A DNA stretch of 64,000 bases, taken from positions 310,001-374,000 of the forward strand of contig NZ_CP012573.1 of assembly GCF_001280205.1 (NCBI RefSeq), written 5' to 3'. The notes under the pieces were generated by a model, which worked only from the letters and a program-made list of their open reading frames with translations, was not told the origin of the DNA and ran no database searches. Shown here piece after piece: positions 62,642-64,000 of the stretch; position 1 is the stretch's first letter; every line of letters starts with the position of its first letter. Position numbers and translations under genes: made by a program. This DNA is from Clavibacter capsici. GTDB taxonomy: Bacteria > Actinomycetota > Actinomycetes > Actinomycetales > Microbacteriaceae.

Positions 62642-63547
62642 ATGCACGCACTGCCTCCCGGATCCCTGCGCCTCGTCCACCTCAGCGACACCCACCTCCT
62701 CCGCGACGGCGGCCTCCACCAGGGCGTCGTCGACACGGGCGCCGCGCTCGACCGCGTCCTCGTCGAGGCCGACCGCGTGCCCGACGTGCGGCTCCTCGTC
62801 GGCTCGGGCGACCTCTCGGAGGACGGCACCCCCGAGTCGTACGCGCTCCTGCGCGAGCGGCTGGATCCGTGGGCCGCGCGCCGTGGCGCCGCCGTCGTCC
62901 TCGCGCCCGGCAACCACGACGTGCGCTCGGGCTTCCGCCTCGTGCTCGGCGACGGGCACGGCGGGCCCGGCACCGACGACGGCCGGGATCCCGCGGCCGT
63001 GCCGCCCATCGACGGCGTCACGATCGTGGACGGCTGGCGCGTCGTCACCCTCGACACCTCCGTGCCCGGCAAGGGCTACGGCGCGCTCCGCGAGCAGCAG
63101 CTGGACGCCCTCCGCGAGCTGCTCGCGACCCCGTCCGAGCACGGCACCGTGCTCGTGCTGCACCACCCGCCGGTGCCCGCGCCCACCACGCTGCACGAGT
63201 CGCTCGCGCTGCAGGGCCCGGAGCGGCTCGCGGAGATCGTGCGCGGCAGCGACGTGCGGGTGATCCTCTCGGGCCACTACCACCACCACATCGTCGGGTC
63301 GCTGGCGGGCGTGCCCGTGCTCGTCGCGCCGGGCGTCGCCAACGAGACGGACGTGGCGGCGACGCCGGGCACGGAGCGCATCGTGCGCGGATCCGGCTTC
63401 CTCGTGGTGGACGTCGACCCGGCCGGCGGCGTCGTCTCGGTCGTCGTGCGCGCGCACGCGGCGGACGACGGCGAGGAGGTCGCGGTGCTCGACGCGGAGC
63501 TCGTGGAGCGGATCATCGAGACGGCGGGAGCGCCCGCGGCGCCGTGA
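62642..63547 (+). CDS. Metallophosphoesterase (calcineurin-like; CpdA-like)
   Basis: A 301-residue dimetal phosphoesterase. Its metal ligands appear in order: HLSDTHL, GSGDLSEDG, APGNHDVR, VLHHPPVP and LSGHYHHH. This arrangement matches class III cyclic-AMP phosphodiesterases (CpdA/IcpP-like) but also other cyclic nucleotide or phospholipid phosphodiesterases. The ATG lies 6 bases after TAGGGT, so the mRNA is probably leaderless. Confidence 0.92.
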   Translation: MHALPPGSLRLVHLSDTHLLRDGGLHQGVVDTGAALDRVLVEADRVPDVRLLVGSGDLSEDGTPESYALLRERLDPWAARRGAAVVLAPGNHDVRSGFRLVLGDGHGGPGTDDGRDPAAVPPIDGVTIVDGWRVVTLDTSVPGKGYGALREQQLDALRELLATPSEHGTVLVLHHPPVPAPTTLHESLALQGPERLAEIVRGSDVRVILSGHYHHHIVGSLAGVPVLVAPGVANETDVAATPGTERIVRGSGFLVVDVDPAGGVVSVVVRAHAADDGEEVAVLDAELVERIIETAGAPAAP

Positions 63548-63581
63548 GCGCGGGAGGCCGCGCGTCCCGCGGCCGGACGTG

Positions 63582-63618
63582 AGGAGAGGCGGCGACCCGT
63601 GGGGTCGCCGCCTCTCCT
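63582..63618. terminator. Bidirectional hairpin terminator
   Basis: A 17-bp stem (63582-63598 with 63602-63618) with loop GTG sits between the convergent phosphoesterase and csbD genes. Confidence 0.85.
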
Positions 63619-63636
63619 GATGCTGCTGGTCTGGCT

Positions 63637-63807
63637 CTACTTGAAGACGTCCTTGACGTCCTCGCCGGCCTTCTTGGCGGACGCGGCGGTCTGGTCCTTC
63701 TGGCCCTCGGCCTTGAGGCTCTCGTCGCCCTTGTGCTCGCCGAGCGCCTCCTTGGCCTTGCCCGCGATGTCCTGGGCGGCGTTCTTGATCTTGTCGTCGA
63801 GACCCAT
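63637..63807 (-). CDS. CsbD-family stress protein
   Basis: A 56-residue Lys/Ala/Glu-rich, largely disordered or helical protein starting MGLDDKIKNAAQDIAGKAKE, the CsbD family signature. These are general-stress proteins of unknown mechanism, abundant in stationary phase and under osmotic stress. A GAGGAGGAG site precedes the ATG. Confidence 0.9.
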   Translation of the reverse strand: MGLDDKIKNAAQDIAGKAKEALGEHKGDESLKAEGQKDQTAASAKKAGEDVKDVFK

Positions 63808-64000
63808 GATCTCCTCCTCACTGAGGCCACCGGGTGCGGCCCTCGATCGGACTGTAGGACGGACTGCTCCTGAACACCTGACAGGTGCGAGGTGGGTGTC
63901 CGGTGAGCGAATCGCGGACCGGAGCGGCGGTCGGCGGGTGCGCGCAAGGGCCTTCCGCACGGCCACGTGCCGCCCCTAGGCTCCGTGACCGTGATCCTCT
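63808..64000. other. Upstream region of csbD; possible start of a further gene at the edge
   Basis: The csbD promoter must lie here. At the very end TAGGCT (63977-63982) is followed by GTG codons at 63985 and 63991, a layout that matches leaderless starts elsewhere in the window. Too little remains to call a gene. Confidence 0.3.

Overview
The window is chromosomal DNA of a very high-GC actinobacterium. GC content, gene families (CrtEb-like prenyltransferase, DUF6421, DUF3349, Asp23 proteins beside an ECF sigma factor) and start-site style point to Microbacteriaceae, most likely Clavibacter or a close relative. That placement is inference from content, not from a marker gene. No rRNA, intact tRNA, CRISPR array, transposase or phage gene was seen. 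Genes are densely packed, many overlap by 1-4 bases (ATGA or GTGA), and many begin 6-7 bases after a TAnnnT/CAnnnT box, as expected for leaderless mRNAs.

Layout. 0-6.7 kb: two short-chain dehydrogenases, a NarL-type two-component system, a DHA2 drug exporter and a hydrolase. 6.7-11 kb: a small membrane protein, then a carotenoid-type pair (CrtI-like desaturase and CrtEb-like prenyltransferase) with a divergent glycosyltransferase. 11-18.4 kb: redox and stress functions, namely a MerR-controlled SDR, the OhrR/Ohr organic peroxide system with a clear operator, a MerR/epoxide hydrolase pair and a manganese catalase. 18.4-24.5 kb: a secreted PET-hydrolase/cutinase-like enzyme, phosphoketolase, a secreted repeat protein and a pentapeptide-repeat protein. 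24.5-29.4 kb: phenolic acid decarboxylase with a divergent MarR and a 19-bp operator, then a MarR-DHA2 efflux operon. 29.5-36.8 kb: mostly conserved unknowns (DUF1905, DUF6421, DUF3349) and a Pit phosphate transporter. 36.8-40.7 kb: two TetR units with large palindromic operators, one governing a hydrolase and one a DHA2 exporter. 41.3-44.3 kb: a surface-anchored histidine phosphatase (phytase-like) and an AEC transporter. 45.3-47.1 kb: a decayed patch with two frameshifted genes, a cytidine deaminase remnant and a tRNA-like fold. 47.1-54.7 kb: a GH114-like lipoprotein, an SDR, a MOSC-like protein, and an orphan-type kinase, degenerate Hpt and OmpR regulator grouped together. 54.7-64 kb: exonuclease III, an ECF sigma/Asp23 envelope-stress module, pyrE, a frameshifted septum-formation-family gene, a NagD phosphatase, a phosphoesterase and CsbD.

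Taken together, the genes suggest a plant-associated or soil lifestyle: detoxification of phenolics and peroxides, several exporters under one-component repressors, and secreted or surface enzymes acting on polyesters, phytate and amino-sugar polymers. The strongest unexplained signals are the very frequent palindrome GGATCC in all three codon phases, a histidine-less Hpt protein, and the tRNA-like structure inside the decayed patch.
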